Counted from the first letter of the stretch, positions 1 through 6,940 are shown. The stretch: 12,166 bases of DNA from Planctomycetota bacterium (GCA_035384565.1 DAOOIT010000111.1:1-12166), one strand, 5' to 3'. Made by a program: numbers and translations. Notes: generated from the sequence alone by a model not told the origin.

Positions 1-1
1 C

Positions 2-1021
2 AGCCCGCTGACGCCGGCAACGCAGCCCACGGGGATTCTTGGACAGGCTCCTAGCAGCACCGCCTGGTTTCACGACGCGAAGTGGGGCGTGTTCACGCAC
101 TACCTGGGCGCACCGCCCAGCACCGCCGGCGGCGCGGAACTGACCGCCGAGGCCTGGAACGCCCAGGTGGATGCCTTCGACGTGCCGGGCCTGGTCGCCC
201 AGCTCGTCTCGACGGGCTGCGGCTACTACTTCATCACGATCGGCCAGAACTCGGGCCATTACTGCGCGCCGAACCCGACCTACGACCGCCTCGTGGGCAT
301 CGAGCCGAGCAAGTGCTCACGGCGCGACCTCGTGACCGAACTGGCCGAGGCCCTGGAGCGCCACGGTATCCCGCTGCTTGTCTACCTGCCCAGCGGCGCG
401 CCGGCGGCCGACCACGCGGCGCGCAAGCGCCTCGGCTGGCTCTGGGGCGCCCAGGGCGGCTGGCAACTGCCCGGCGAGCCCGTCGGGGGACGCCTCGCCG
501 AGTTCCAGCGACGCTGGGAAGCCATCTGCCGCGACTGGTCGCTCCGCTGGGGGCGGCGGGTCTGTGGCTGGTGGATTGACGGCTGCTACTTCGCCGACGC
601 GATGTACCGCCACCCCGACGAGCCGAACTTCGCCAGCTTCGCCGCGGCCCTCAAGGCGGGCAACCCCGATGCCATCGTGGCCTTCAACCCGGGCGTGCTC
701 GTCCCCGTCATCTGCCATACCGAGCACGAGGACTACACGGCGGGCGAGATCGCCGAGGCCCTGCCCACCTGCCCCGGCCGCTGGGTCGAGCGTAAAGGCC
801 ACAAGGCGCAGTACCACATCCTCAGCTACCTCGGCGCCACCTGGTGCGGCGGGGACCGCCCTCGCTTCGGCAACGACCTTGCCGCCGCCTACACTCGTTA
901 CGTCAACAGCAAGGGCGGCGTCGTGACCTGGGACGTGCCGATTCTCAACACCGGCCTCATCCCCGAGCCTTTCGTCGCCCAACTCCAGGCCATCGGCCGC
1001 AACCTGGAGAAGGCAATGTAA
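2..1021 (+). CDS. GH29 / alpha-L-fucosidase-like glycoside hydrolase, 5' incomplete
   Basis: The frame is open from base 2 to a TAA at 1019-1021. No ATG, GTG or TTG precedes a GTG at 89, and that GTG falls inside a conserved motif, so the true start lies upstream of the window or has been lost. The segment WFHDAKWGVFTHYL (codons from base 65) matches the GH29 N-terminal signature of the form W-x-D-A-K-F/W-G-x-F-x-H. The stretch GYYFITIGQNSGHYCAPN is the usual following strand and loop of the (beta/alpha)8 barrel. WWIDGCYF has its Asp codon at 578-580, where GH29 enzymes carry the nucleophile (WFDG). At about 340 residues it is shorter than typical fucosidases (over 400) and lacks an obvious C-terminal beta-sandwich, so the substrate may differ from fucose. 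No signal peptide is visible, but the N-terminus is missing. Codons 2-54 coincide with a repeat that recurs inverted at the other end of the window, so the first residues may be repeat-derived. Family assignment is fairly sure; specificity is unknown. Confidence 0.68.
   Translation, partial: SPLTPATQPTGILGQAPSSTAWFHDAKWGVFTHYLGAPPSTAGGAELTAEAWNAQVDAFDVPGLVAQLVSTGCGYYFITIGQNSGHYCAPNPTYDRLVGIEPSKCSRRDLVTELAEALERHGIPLLVYLPSGAPAADHAARKRLGWLWGAQGGWQLPGEPVGGRLAEFQRRWEAICRDWSLRWGRRVCGWWIDGCYFADAMYRHPDEPNFASFAAALKAGNPDAIVAFNPGVLVPVICHTEHEDYTAGEIAEALPTCPGRWVERKGHKAQYHILSYLGATWCGGDRPRFGNDLAAAYTRYVNSKGGVVTWDVPILNTGLIPEPFVAQLQAIGRNLEKAM
21..54 (-). repeat. Left copy of edge-flanking inverted repeat
   Basis: Bases 21-54 match the reverse complement of 12116-12150. 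Over 35 aligned columns there are two mismatches and one single-base gap, and the 22-nt core at 33-54 has only one mismatch. Weaker similarity continues toward base 1, so the element probably extends out of the window. Its inner boundary is the tetranucleotide CTAG (51-54). It overlaps the apparent N-terminal coding sequence of the GH29-like gene. It could be the end of an insertion element, a MITE or another dispersed palindromic repeat; no transposase is visible. Confidence 0.75.
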
Positions 1022-1143
1022 ACCGCGAATCACGCCAATCACGCGAATAGGGAGAAATGCCCAGTTCGGATTGCTCATCGGGTTCTTCCCCGATTCGCTC
1101 GATTCCCTCGATTCGCGGCTGTCACGCTATGGAGAGCTAGCCG
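1022..1143. repeat. Intergenic inverted/direct repeat cluster with GATTCGC-type units
   Basis: This spacer between the GH29-like and M14-like genes holds a perfect 9-bp inverted repeat, CCGCGAATC at 1023-1031 and GATTCGCGG at 1110-1118. Nested inside is an imperfect pair around 1043-1056 and 1083-1098, so the whole spacer could fold into one long hairpin. Three CGATTC units sit close together at 1091-1115. The left arm likewise repeats an AATCACGC-type unit. It looks like a dispersed intergenic repeat rather than a classical terminator, because no T-tract follows. The far end carries GGAGAG (1131-1136), the ribosome binding site of the next gene. Confidence 0.55.
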
Positions 1144-2238
1144 ATGCCCGACAAAGCCAAGCCCCTCCCCACGCCCGGCATGGACCCGACCTCCGCTCCG
1201 CCCTGGTGGCTCACCAAGCCGAAGGAGATTCGCGCCTTCCTCGAGTCCCTCGCCGGCGTCAAGGTCGAGGAGATCGGCCACACGGCGGGCGGCCGCCCCA
1301 TCGTCGCCGCCGCCTGGGGCGAGCGCGAGGACCTGCCCGGCCGCAGCTCGGCCAGCCTCGCTTCCGCCCTCTCGGGCGGCGACGCCACGGCCTTCTACGG
1401 CAAGGGCGAACGCAAGCGCCAGTCCATCCTCTTCGTCGGCGCCGCACACGGCACCGAGTGGGACGGCACGGTCGCCGCCCTCCACTACCTCAACATCCTT
1501 GTCACGGGCCGCGACCTCCTCGGCCGCGAATGGCCGAAGATGGCGGAGAACGGACGAAGGCACCGCTTCGTCCTCATCCCGATCCTCAACGTGGACGGCC
1601 GTGAGCGCGCGCTCGACCACGTCCACTGGATCAACTGCGACCCCGACTACTTCATGATGATGTCCCAGGGCCTCACGCGCGACGGCACGATCCTCACCTG
1701 GCCCTCCGCCAAGCTCACCTGCCCCATCCCGCCCGACAGCGTGCGGATTCTCGGCACCTACTATAACGACGCGGGGATGAACCTCGTCTACGACGCGCCC
1801 TTCGCGACCGACTGCCAGCCCGAGACCGACGCCCTCCTGCGCCTGTGCCGCCGCGAGATGCCCGACTGCATCGTCCTCTCGCACTCCAACAACGGCAGCC
1901 TGGTGGACGCCCCTTCCGCCTTCATCCCCACGCACTACAAGCAGAAGGTCCACCAGCTTGCCGCTTGCGTGGGCATGCGCTGCTACAAGGACGGCTTCCC
2001 CAAGCGCGAGATGCCTCGCCGCCCCACCTTCTACGCTGGCGAAGTCTTCTACCAGAGCGACGCCGTCTACCACGCCTGCGGCGGGCTGCCCCTCACCGTC
2101 GAGTTCCCTTGCGGCTGGCAGAACCTGCCCGACAGCCACCAAGGCATCCTCGACATCGGCCTGGCCGTCCTCGACGAGATTGCCCTCTTCGGGGTCGCGT
2201 ACCGATTCCGCCCCAAGGACCCTGCCGCGAAGTTCTGA
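1144..2238 (+). CDS. M14-family zinc carboxypeptidase-like protein
   Basis: The 364-residue product carries the M14 metallocarboxypeptidase pattern. The zinc motif HxxE is HGTE (His102, Glu105), preceded by a hydrophobic strand (ILFVGAA). NVDGRER (149-155) fits the family's N-x-D-G segment. A third zinc ligand is likely His247 in LSHSNNG, and Glu320 in LTVEFP sits where the general base is expected near the C-terminus. The N-terminal phrase VEEIGHTAGGRPI is the usual family opening. No signal peptide or membrane segment is visible, so it is predicted cytoplasmic. The ATG at 1144 is preceded by GGAGAG with a 7-nt gap. Related proteins cleave C-terminal amino acids, peptidoglycan peptides or amide-linked substrates; the substrate here cannot be read from sequence. 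It may be co-transcribed with the GH29-like gene about 120 nt upstream, although the repeat-rich spacer makes that uncertain. It ends 15 nt from a convergent gene. Confidence 0.8.
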   Translation: MPDKAKPLPTPGMDPTSAPPWWLTKPKEIRAFLESLAGVKVEEIGHTAGGRPIVAAAWGEREDLPGRSSASLASALSGGDATAFYGKGERKRQSILFVGAAHGTEWDGTVAALHYLNILVTGRDLLGREWPKMAENGRRHRFVLIPILNVDGRERALDHVHWINCDPDYFMMMSQGLTRDGTILTWPSAKLTCPIPPDSVRILGTYYNDAGMNLVYDAPFATDCQPETDALLRLCRREMPDCIVLSHSNNGSLVDAPSAFIPTHYKQKVHQLAACVGMRCYKDGFPKREMPRRPTFYAGEVFYQSDAVYHACGGLPLTVEFPCGWQNLPDSHQGILDIGLAVLDEIALFGVAYRFRPKDPAAKF

Positions 2239-2253
2239 GGCGGCGTGGCGGCT

Positions 2254-3579
2254 TCACCGGGCCTTCACGTCGTAGCACACGAGCAGCTCGTGGTGGCGCA
2301 GGTAGAGGCGCCCGTCGAGGATGACGGGGTGCGCCCACACGTCGCTGCGGCGTCCCTCGCCGCCGGGAAAGGCAAACCGGCTCACGACGCGGAAGTCGCT
2401 GGGGTCGGGCTTCAGCAGGGCCATCACGCCTCGCTGAGCGAGGTAGTAGAGCCGCCCGTCGGCATAGGCCATCGAGCCCATCGAGAGCTCGTTCGTGCGG
2501 TGCAGGGTCTTGCCCGTCAAGGCATCAATGCAGCCGACACCGTCGTAGCGGCGGTACCACGAGCCCCAGAACACATCGCCGAGGGCGATGAGGCCGCCGT
2601 GGCAAGTGTCCAGGTCGGTTCGCCAGAGTTCCTCGGCTCGCACTCCCTCGCCCTCGACGACGATGCGGAGGAGCCTGCCCCCTTCATCGCCGTGAAAGTC
2701 GGGCGCGGTGACGAACACGCAATCCTTGTAGAGCACCGGCGTGTTGGCGATGACCTCATAGCGGGTGGGCATGGGCGCGGTCCAGAGCAGCTTGCCCGTA
2801 TCCGCGTCCACGCCGAACACATGGCGGGCCGAGCAGCTCACCAGGTGGCGCCGCCCGCCAAGTTCAAAGAGAAGCGGCGAAGCGTAGCCGGGGGCGTCGG
2901 CCTCCTGCTGCGGCTCTTTGAGTTCGCCCCCGCCGGGCTTCACGGTGCGCTCGAAGACCAGCGGCTCGCTGGCCCAGGCCGTCTCGCCCGTCCTCTTGTC
3001 GAGCGCGGCCATGAGCGCCTTCTTGCCGCCGGGCGTGACGATGACGCGGGAGCCGTCCACCAGCGGGTGATGGGCAATGGCCCAGGGAACATTCCGCCCC
3101 TCGAACCGCTGGAGCACGTCCACCGCCCAAAGCTCCTTGCCATCGGCAGCGTCGAGGCAGGCGATGCGATTGTGGGCGTTGATGTGATAGAGGCGGCCCT
3201 CGTCGTAGGTGCAACTGCCCCGCGCGCCGGGATACGAGCCTCTCCACGACCGGCCGTTCTTCGCCTGCCACTTGGGCTTGCCGTGGAGGTCGAAGGCGAA
3301 GATGACCAGGTCCTCCCCCACATCGCCCGTCACGTAGAGGGCGCCATTCGCAATGATGGGCGACGACCAGCCCTTGCCCAGGTCGCGCACGCTCCATAGC
3401 GCCTTCGGGCCGCTCTCGGGCCACTCCTGGAGGAGGCCCTTCTCGTCCGAGATGCCGTCCCGTCGCGGCCCGCGCCACTGGGGCCAGCCGGGCTGGGTCG
3501 AGGCGACGACTCGGGCCGCCTCGCCCGCCTCCCCCGCCACGGCCAGGAACCCAAGCATCAGCGCCTTGCACACCCTCAT
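2254..3579 (-). CDS. Secreted PQQ-like (BamB-type) beta-propeller repeat protein
   Basis: The 441-residue product begins with a Sec-type signal (MRVCKALMLGFLAVAGEAGEA). The segment WPQWRGPRRDGIS (about 32-44) is typical of the planctomycete-style outer-membrane-assembly-factor BamB/PQQ-like propeller proteins. Blade-like repeats follow, each with a strand such as GALYVTG, GRLYHINAHN, RVIVTPGG, HLVSCSARHVFGVDADTGKLLW or ALTGKTLHRT. The recurring pattern of Ala/Asp-x-x-T/D-G-K-x-x-W marks PQQ-like blades. The residues for real PQQ binding or dehydrogenase activity are not evident, so a structural or ligand-binding periplasmic role is more likely. The chosen ATG (3577-3579) has GGAGGAG just upstream. 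The open frame runs on to 4728, but that extension is antisense to another gene and is not propeller-like. The gene is convergent with the M14-like gene, and no terminator is visible between them. Confidence 0.87.
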   Translation of the reverse strand: MRVCKALMLGFLAVAGEAGEAARVVASTQPGWPQWRGPRRDGISDEKGLLQEWPESGPKALWSVRDLGKGWSSPIIANGALYVTGDVGEDLVIFAFDLHGKPKWQAKNGRSWRGSYPGARGSCTYDEGRLYHINAHNRIACLDAADGKELWAVDVLQRFEGRNVPWAIAHHPLVDGSRVIVTPGGKKALMAALDKRTGETAWASEPLVFERTVKPGGGELKEPQQEADAPGYASPLLFELGGRRHLVSCSARHVFGVDADTGKLLWTAPMPTRYEVIANTPVLYKDCVFVTAPDFHGDEGGRLLRIVVEGEGVRAEELWRTDLDTCHGGLIALGDVFWGSWYRRYDGVGCIDALTGKTLHRTNELSMGSMAYADGRLYYLAQRGVMALLKPDPSDFRVVSRFAFPGGEGRRSDVWAHPVILDGRLYLRHHELLVCYDVKAR

Positions 3580-3882
3580 CGTGCCTGCTCCTCCGAGCGT
3601 CGAAGAAACTGAGCAGGTTCGCAGTGCGAGCTCGAGCCCGTGCCACGGGGCACGGCTTGATGGCCGCGCTACGAACGCCAGAGCGAGCCTCCCCTTGCGA
3701 TCATCGCAGCATCGCCTGTGGATGTCAACCGCGTTTGATCTGGGCGCCGCGCCGGGCTTAGAATACAGGCCTGCCCACGCCGGCACACGTCCCCCGGGTG
3801 CCTCTGGCCATTGTGGCCGCTGGCTCACGGTTCCAGGGGCTCGCGGAGTTCGCAGGCGCGCCGGACACTTGGGGAGGCCCCT
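3580..3882. other. Divergent intergenic region between propeller and methyltransferase genes
   Basis: These 303 bp separate two divergent genes and must hold promoters for both. On the minus strand, CCTGCTC (3611-3617) pairs with GAGCAGG (3584-3590), which overlaps the propeller gene's ribosome binding site. A second hairpin, CCGTGCC (3638-3644) with GGCACGG (3649-3655), has a 4-nt loop. A candidate plus-strand promoter lies at 3735-3764. The rest shows no convincing ORF; the plus-strand frames across it are low-complexity high-GC noise. Confidence 0.5.
3735..3764 (+). promoter_or_regulatory. Candidate sigma70-type promoter for the methyltransferase-like gene
   Basis: TTGATC (3735-3740), an 18-nt spacer and TAGAAT (3759-3764) form a plausible -35/-10 pair about 115 nt before the ATG at 3883. 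The spacer is very GC-rich. The match is moderate and rests on visual pattern alone. Confidence 0.35.
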
Positions 3883-4626
3883 ATGGCGCAAACGTTCGAA
3901 ACCTCCGACTGGCAGAGCTACAAGATGAGCTACGGCGAGCCCCATCGCGAGCTGGAGCCGCCGGAACGCGAGATCGCGGTGGTGGACGCCGCGCTGGCGG
4001 CGCTCCGCGAGGCGGGCATCCTGCCCCACACCCGCTACGACCGAGCGAAGATGCTGGCCCACCGACGCGCCGTGGCCGAGCAGTTCGAGATTCCGTGGAC
4101 GGCCATCACCCCGCGCATGCAGCGCCTCCTTTACGCCATCAACGCCATCGCTCAGCCGGCCAACCTGATTGCCGCCGGGGTCTTCTGCGGCAACACCTTC
4201 ATCTCGAACGCGGGCGCCGGCGTGGGGCCGGGCGCCTGCTACACCGCAAGGAACCTGCTCGGCGTCGAGATCAAGCCCACGGAGGCCGAGCGGGCGGAGC
4301 GCAACGTGCGCAAGCTCGACCCCACGGGCATCGCCCGCGTGGTGGCGGCGGACGCCGTGGACGTCTGCCGCGCCTTCCCTGAGCCGATCCATCTGCTCTA
4401 CCTCGACGCCGACGGCGGGCCCGAGGTCGGCAAGGGCATCTACCTGACGATCCTCCAGGCCGCACTCGACAAGCTGCCGCCCGGGGCCCTCGTGCTCGCC
4501 CACAACAGCGTCAACGGCGCGGGCCGCCTCCAACGCTACTTCGCCTTCGTGCGCGACAAGGCGAATTTCCGCGAGAGCCTCAACGTGATCTTCGACGGAG
4601 AGGGGCTCGAGGTCTCGGTCAGATGA
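3883..4626 (+). CDS. Class I SAM-dependent methyltransferase-like protein (O-methyltransferase-like)
   Basis: The 247-residue product has an N-terminal helical region (1-90) and then a Rossmann-like core. ANLIAAGVFCGNTF (93-106) resembles motif I. LLGVEIKPTEAERAERNVRKL (about 125-145) resembles the acidic ribose-binding strand and the helix after it. ARVVAADAVDV (151-161) fits motif II. IHLLYLDADGG (169-179), then YLTILQAALDKLPPGALVLAHNSV (187-210), matches the motif IV/V layout of YrrM-type O-methyltransferases, which use the Asp cluster to bind a metal. Motif I lacks the canonical GxGxG spacing, so activity is not assured. The ATG at 3883 has GGGGAGG (3871-3877) six nucleotides upstream; the frame could open at 3811, but that stretch is not protein-like. 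It may be transcribed with the next gene, though the 253-nt gap is wide. The methyl acceptor is unknown. Confidence 0.62.
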   Translation: MAQTFETSDWQSYKMSYGEPHRELEPPEREIAVVDAALAALREAGILPHTRYDRAKMLAHRRAVAEQFEIPWTAITPRMQRLLYAINAIAQPANLIAAGVFCGNTFISNAGAGVGPGACYTARNLLGVEIKPTEAERAERNVRKLDPTGIARVVAADAVDVCRAFPEPIHLLYLDADGGPEVGKGIYLTILQAALDKLPPGALVLAHNSVNGAGRLQRYFAFVRDKANFRESLNVIFDGEGLEVSVR

Positions 4627-4879
4627 AGTCCGATCTGCAATCCCCAATGCTCCGCGTCCCATGCCCAGCCAACGCAAGGTGGCTCCGTGGCCACCGCGCT
4701 CGTGGGGCATCCACAGGGCTGGGGCCACCTCAGCCGAGCGACGCGGGGCCCCCGGTGCACCCTCGGATGCGCGGGCAGTTCATGGCGCAGGACTTCGCCC
4801 GGACGCACCCGAACCGGGCCGAGGCCGGCACCGCGAGCTCCCGCTCGTCCGTCCTGACGCCCTGAACGGAGGCGTTCTC

Positions 4880-5671
4880 TTGGCCTTCCGCTTCCAGTCG
4901 ATCCGCAGCGGCAGTTCGGGCAACTGCCTGCTGCTCACGACGGGCGCGACCACGCTGCTGATTGACGCGGGCTTCCGCACCTTGTCGGGGTGCAAGGGCA
5001 CCCTCGGCGACATCCTGCCCAGGGCGGACGGCGTGGTGGTCTCGCATCTGCACGCCGACCACATCCACCACTACGCGCTCCGCGCCATCGAGGAACTGGG
5101 CGTGCCGCTGTGGGTCTCCGACACCCAGACACGCCCCCTCCGCGACAGGCACTTCGCCAGCAGGCCCTTCAGCGGCCTCCGCCTGCACGGCTTCGCCGGA
5201 CAGCCCTTCCGGATCGGAGAGTTCACCGTTCGGGCGTTCGAGGTGCCGCACCATCCCGACAGCACCACCTACGCCTTCGAGGTCACCTGCCAGCAGCGGG
5301 GCGCCACGAGCAAAGCCGTCGTGGCAACCGACTTCTGGGACTGGGCTGGCCTTCGCGCCTGGTTCGACGACGCGGACTTCATCTACCTCGAGGCCAACCA
5401 CGACCTCGAGCTTCTGCGCCGATACCCTCAACCCAACGCCTACTACCACCTGAGCAACCCCAAGTGCGGCGCACTGCTGGTGCAGGCATTCGAGCACAGC
5501 CACGCGCCGCCCCCCGTCGTCATGCTCGGGCACCTGAGCAAGGATAGGAATGAGCCCGCGCTGGCCCAGGACACTGTCTGGAGCGTCCTCGACGGGGCGG
5601 GCTACGGCCGCGTGAGGGTGGAAGTCGCGCCCCGTCACGAGCCGTCGGAGCCAGTCCTGATCGCCCCGTGA
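4880..5671 (+). CDS. Metallo-beta-lactamase-fold hydrolase of the YycJ/WalJ type
   Basis: The 263-residue product opens with RFQSIRSGSSGNCLLL and LLIDAGF, the hallmark N-terminal strands of YycJ/WalJ-like MBL proteins. The metal motif HxHxDH is HLHADH (His56, His58, Asp60, His61), with further likely ligands His124 or His125 (EVPHH), Asp151 (ATDFWDW) and His218 (LGHLS). LEANHD (170-175), YHLSN (189-193) and the C-terminal LGHLSKDRNEP are family-specific landmarks. YycJ homologues are predicted metal-dependent nucleases and have been linked to mismatch repair and to the WalRK region in Firmicutes, but there is no wal context here. The start is inferred as TTG at 4880 because GGAGG (4868-4872) sits seven nucleotides before it and homology begins there. 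The frame continues upstream to 4661, but with non-conserved Arg/Pro/Ala-rich sequence. A strong hairpin follows the stop. Confidence 0.82.
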   Translation: MAFRFQSIRSGSSGNCLLLTTGATTLLIDAGFRTLSGCKGTLGDILPRADGVVVSHLHADHIHHYALRAIEELGVPLWVSDTQTRPLRDRHFASRPFSGLRLHGFAGQPFRIGEFTVRAFEVPHHPDSTTYAFEVTCQQRGATSKAVVATDFWDWAGLRAWFDDADFIYLEANHDLELLRRYPQPNAYYHLSNPKCGALLVQAFEHSHAPPPVVMLGHLSKDRNEPALAQDTVWSVLDGAGYGRVRVEVAPRHEPSEPVLIAP

Positions 5672-5679
5672 GCCCGCCC

Positions 5680-5763
5680 GAGGCGAGCATCGCCCCACGC
5701 GGGGTGGCACTCGCCTCAAGAGCGGCCCCGCCGGCTGGGAACCGGGAAACCAGGCGGCCGCTC
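5680..5763 (+). terminator. Two consecutive hairpins after the MBL gene (possible terminator)
   Basis: GAGGCGAG (5680-5687) pairs perfectly with CTCGCCTC (5710-5717). Inside that loop CCCC (5693-5696) pairs with GGGG (5701-5704), extended by neighbouring pairs, giving a long stem eight bases after the stop codon at 5671. A second perfect 8-bp pair, GAGCGGCC (5720-5727) with GGCCGCTC (5756-5763), follows directly. There is no T-tract, so it is not a textbook intrinsic terminator; it may be a Rho-assisted stop, a 3' stabilising structure or a dispersed palindrome. Confidence 0.5.
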
Positions 5764-5790
5764 CGGGCCACCCGCTCCACCCTGGAAGCC

Positions 5791-5819
5791 TTGATGAGGA
5801 AGGCGCGATCTGCGAGAAT
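5791..5819 (+). promoter_or_regulatory. Candidate promoter for the zinc-ribbon gene
   Basis: TTGATG (5791-5796), a 17-nt spacer and GAGAAT (5814-5819) lie about 40 nt before the ATG at 5860. Together with the hairpins just upstream, they suggest a separate transcription unit. The -10 element departs from consensus at its first and third positions. Confidence 0.33.
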
Positions 5820-5859
5820 AGGCTTTGGCGGTTTGGCCCTGCGTCAGGGGATGAAGCCC

Positions 5860-6159
5860 ATGAGACTCTGCTACCACTGCGGCAGGGAGTGGCCCGACGA
5901 GGAGCGCCCGGGCTACCACGCCACGTGCACGGGGTGCCATGCCTACGTCTACGTGTGCCTCAACTGCCGCTTCTACGACCGCGCGGCGCCCAGCGAGTGC
6001 CAACTGGCCACCACCGAGCCGGTTCGACGCAAGGACCACCCGAACTTCTGCGAGGAGTTCCGGTTCGTCGAAAGGCCGGCCGGCTGGTCGCCCCAGGAGG
6101 CGGCCAGGAAGAGCGAGGCGGCGCGCGACAGGTTCGAGCGCCTCTTCAAGAAGCCGTAG
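5860..6159 (+). CDS. Small conserved cysteine-rich zinc-ribbon protein
   Basis: The 99-residue product carries CxxC pairs at Cys4/Cys7, Cys23/Cys26 and Cys33/Cys36, plus Cys47 and a further Cys in NFCEEFRF. The layout CYHCGREW, then CTGCHAYVYVCLNCRFYD, then ECQ and NFCEEF looks like a widespread uncharacterised bacterial family. The first four cysteines suit one treble-clef or ribbon zinc site and the later ones a second. The C-terminal 30 residues are charged and probably helical. The ATG at 5860 is chosen because GGGG (5847-5850) sits nine nucleotides upstream and similarity starts at MRLCYHCG; an ATG at 5851 has no room for a ribosome binding site. No biochemical role can be given; protein or nucleic-acid binding is a guess. 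The stop codon is one nucleotide from the convergent stress-protein gene's stop. Confidence 0.75.
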   Translation: MRLCYHCGREWPDEERPGYHATCTGCHAYVYVCLNCRFYDRAAPSECQLATTEPVRRKDHPNFCEEFRFVERPAGWSPQEAARKSEAARDRFERLFKKP

Positions 6160-6160
6160 C

Positions 6161-6937
6161 TCATCGCCCGATCAGCACCGAGGCGGGCGAGTTGTCGAGC
6201 ACGCGCGACGCCGTGTCGCCGAAGGCCATCATGGTCACGCGGCTGCGCCGCAGGGCGCCGATGGCCACCAGGTCGGCCCCCACCTCGTTCACCAGTTGGA
6301 AGAGGGCGTCGCCAGCCTCCTGGGTCGTGTAGTGCGGCACGGCCTTCACCTTGTAGGCCCCCAGGTAGGCCACGGCCACGTCGAGCAGCGCGTTGGCCTT
6401 CGCCAGGTCGGCGCTGGAGCTGAGGACGTGGACCGTGCCCTTCGCCTTCTCGGCGATGTGGGCGGCGAGCTGGAGCGCGTTGCACGAGTTCTCCTGGCCC
6501 GCGTAGCCCACGACGATGTGCTTGAACGTCGGCGGCGTCTCGCGCACGACCATCGCATGGCGTACGAGTTCGCGCGCCAGCGACGAACCCGTGGCCGAGA
6601 AGACCCCCGCCGACTCGTCGCTCTCGGCGGCCGAGCCCAGGATCGTGAGGTCCGCCTTCCGCGACAGGTGCGCCACGGCGGCGCGCGGATCGCCCACCTC
6701 CATCTGCGCGACGCACTCGATGCCGGCCTGCCGGCATTCCGCCTCGAGGCGCGCCTGCCGGGCCTCGGTGTGCTGCTCGAGCATCCGGCGAATGTGCTCG
6801 CTCTCGACCGAGCGCGAGTCGAGGCACGTCAGGGCGTACAGCCGCGCGCGGAACGCTTTGGCGAGCCACTGCGCCGTGGCCATGGCCGACGCGGCGTAGG
6901 GACTGTCGCCTGTCTCCACCAGAATCGAGCGAAGCAT
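6161..6937 (-). CDS. Tandem-domain universal stress protein (UspA family)
   Basis: The 258-residue product has two Usp domains. The first (1-132) opens with LRSILVETGDSPYAASAMATAQWLAKAF and includes VGDPRAAVAHLSRKADLTILGS, the usual late strand of the fold. The second (about 138-258) opens with FKHIVVGYAGQENSCNALQLAAHIA and ends with SRVLDNSPASVLIGR. The ATP-binding signature G-x2-G-x9-G-S/T is not clean in either domain: domain 1 has LGSAAESDESAGVFSATGSS and domain 2 has GALRRSRVTMMAFGDTAS. Nucleotide binding is therefore uncertain. The ATG at 6935-6937 lies three nucleotides past the stop of the upstream membrane gene, and its AAGGAGG ribosome binding site is inside that gene's last codons, which implies translational coupling. 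A role in stress survival, possibly modulating the coupled membrane protein, is inferred from context. Confidence 0.85.
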   Translation of the reverse strand: MLRSILVETGDSPYAASAMATAQWLAKAFRARLYALTCLDSRSVESEHIRRMLEQHTEARQARLEAECRQAGIECVAQMEVGDPRAAVAHLSRKADLTILGSAAESDESAGVFSATGSSLARELVRHAMVVRETPPTFKHIVVGYAGQENSCNALQLAAHIAEKAKGTVHVLSSSADLAKANALLDVAVAYLGAYKVKAVPHYTTQEAGDALFQLVNEVGADLVAIGALRRSRVTMMAFGDTASRVLDNSPASVLIGR

Positions 6938-6940
6938 GCC

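Noticed and set aside
1075..2142. 355-codon minus-strand open frame
   Set aside because: Antisense to the M14-like gene, which has zinc-site motifs and a ribosome binding site; low-complexity Val/Gly/Ala/Glu-rich sequence.
2239..2253. Bidirectional terminator between convergent genes
   Set aside because: The 15-nt gap has no stem-loop or T-tract that I can see.
3580..4728. Long upstream extension of the minus-strand propeller frame
   Set aside because: It is antisense to the methyltransferase-like gene, lacks propeller features, and the signal peptide and Shine-Dalgarno fix the start at 3579.
4627..4879. N-terminal extension of the MBL gene or a small ORF at 4623-4865
   Set aside because: Arg/Pro/Ala-rich, no similarity to the MBL N-terminus, and the best ribosome binding site is at 4868-4872 for TTG 4880. 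Apart from a weak GGTGGC/GCCACC hairpin (4678-4695) I see nothing in this gap.
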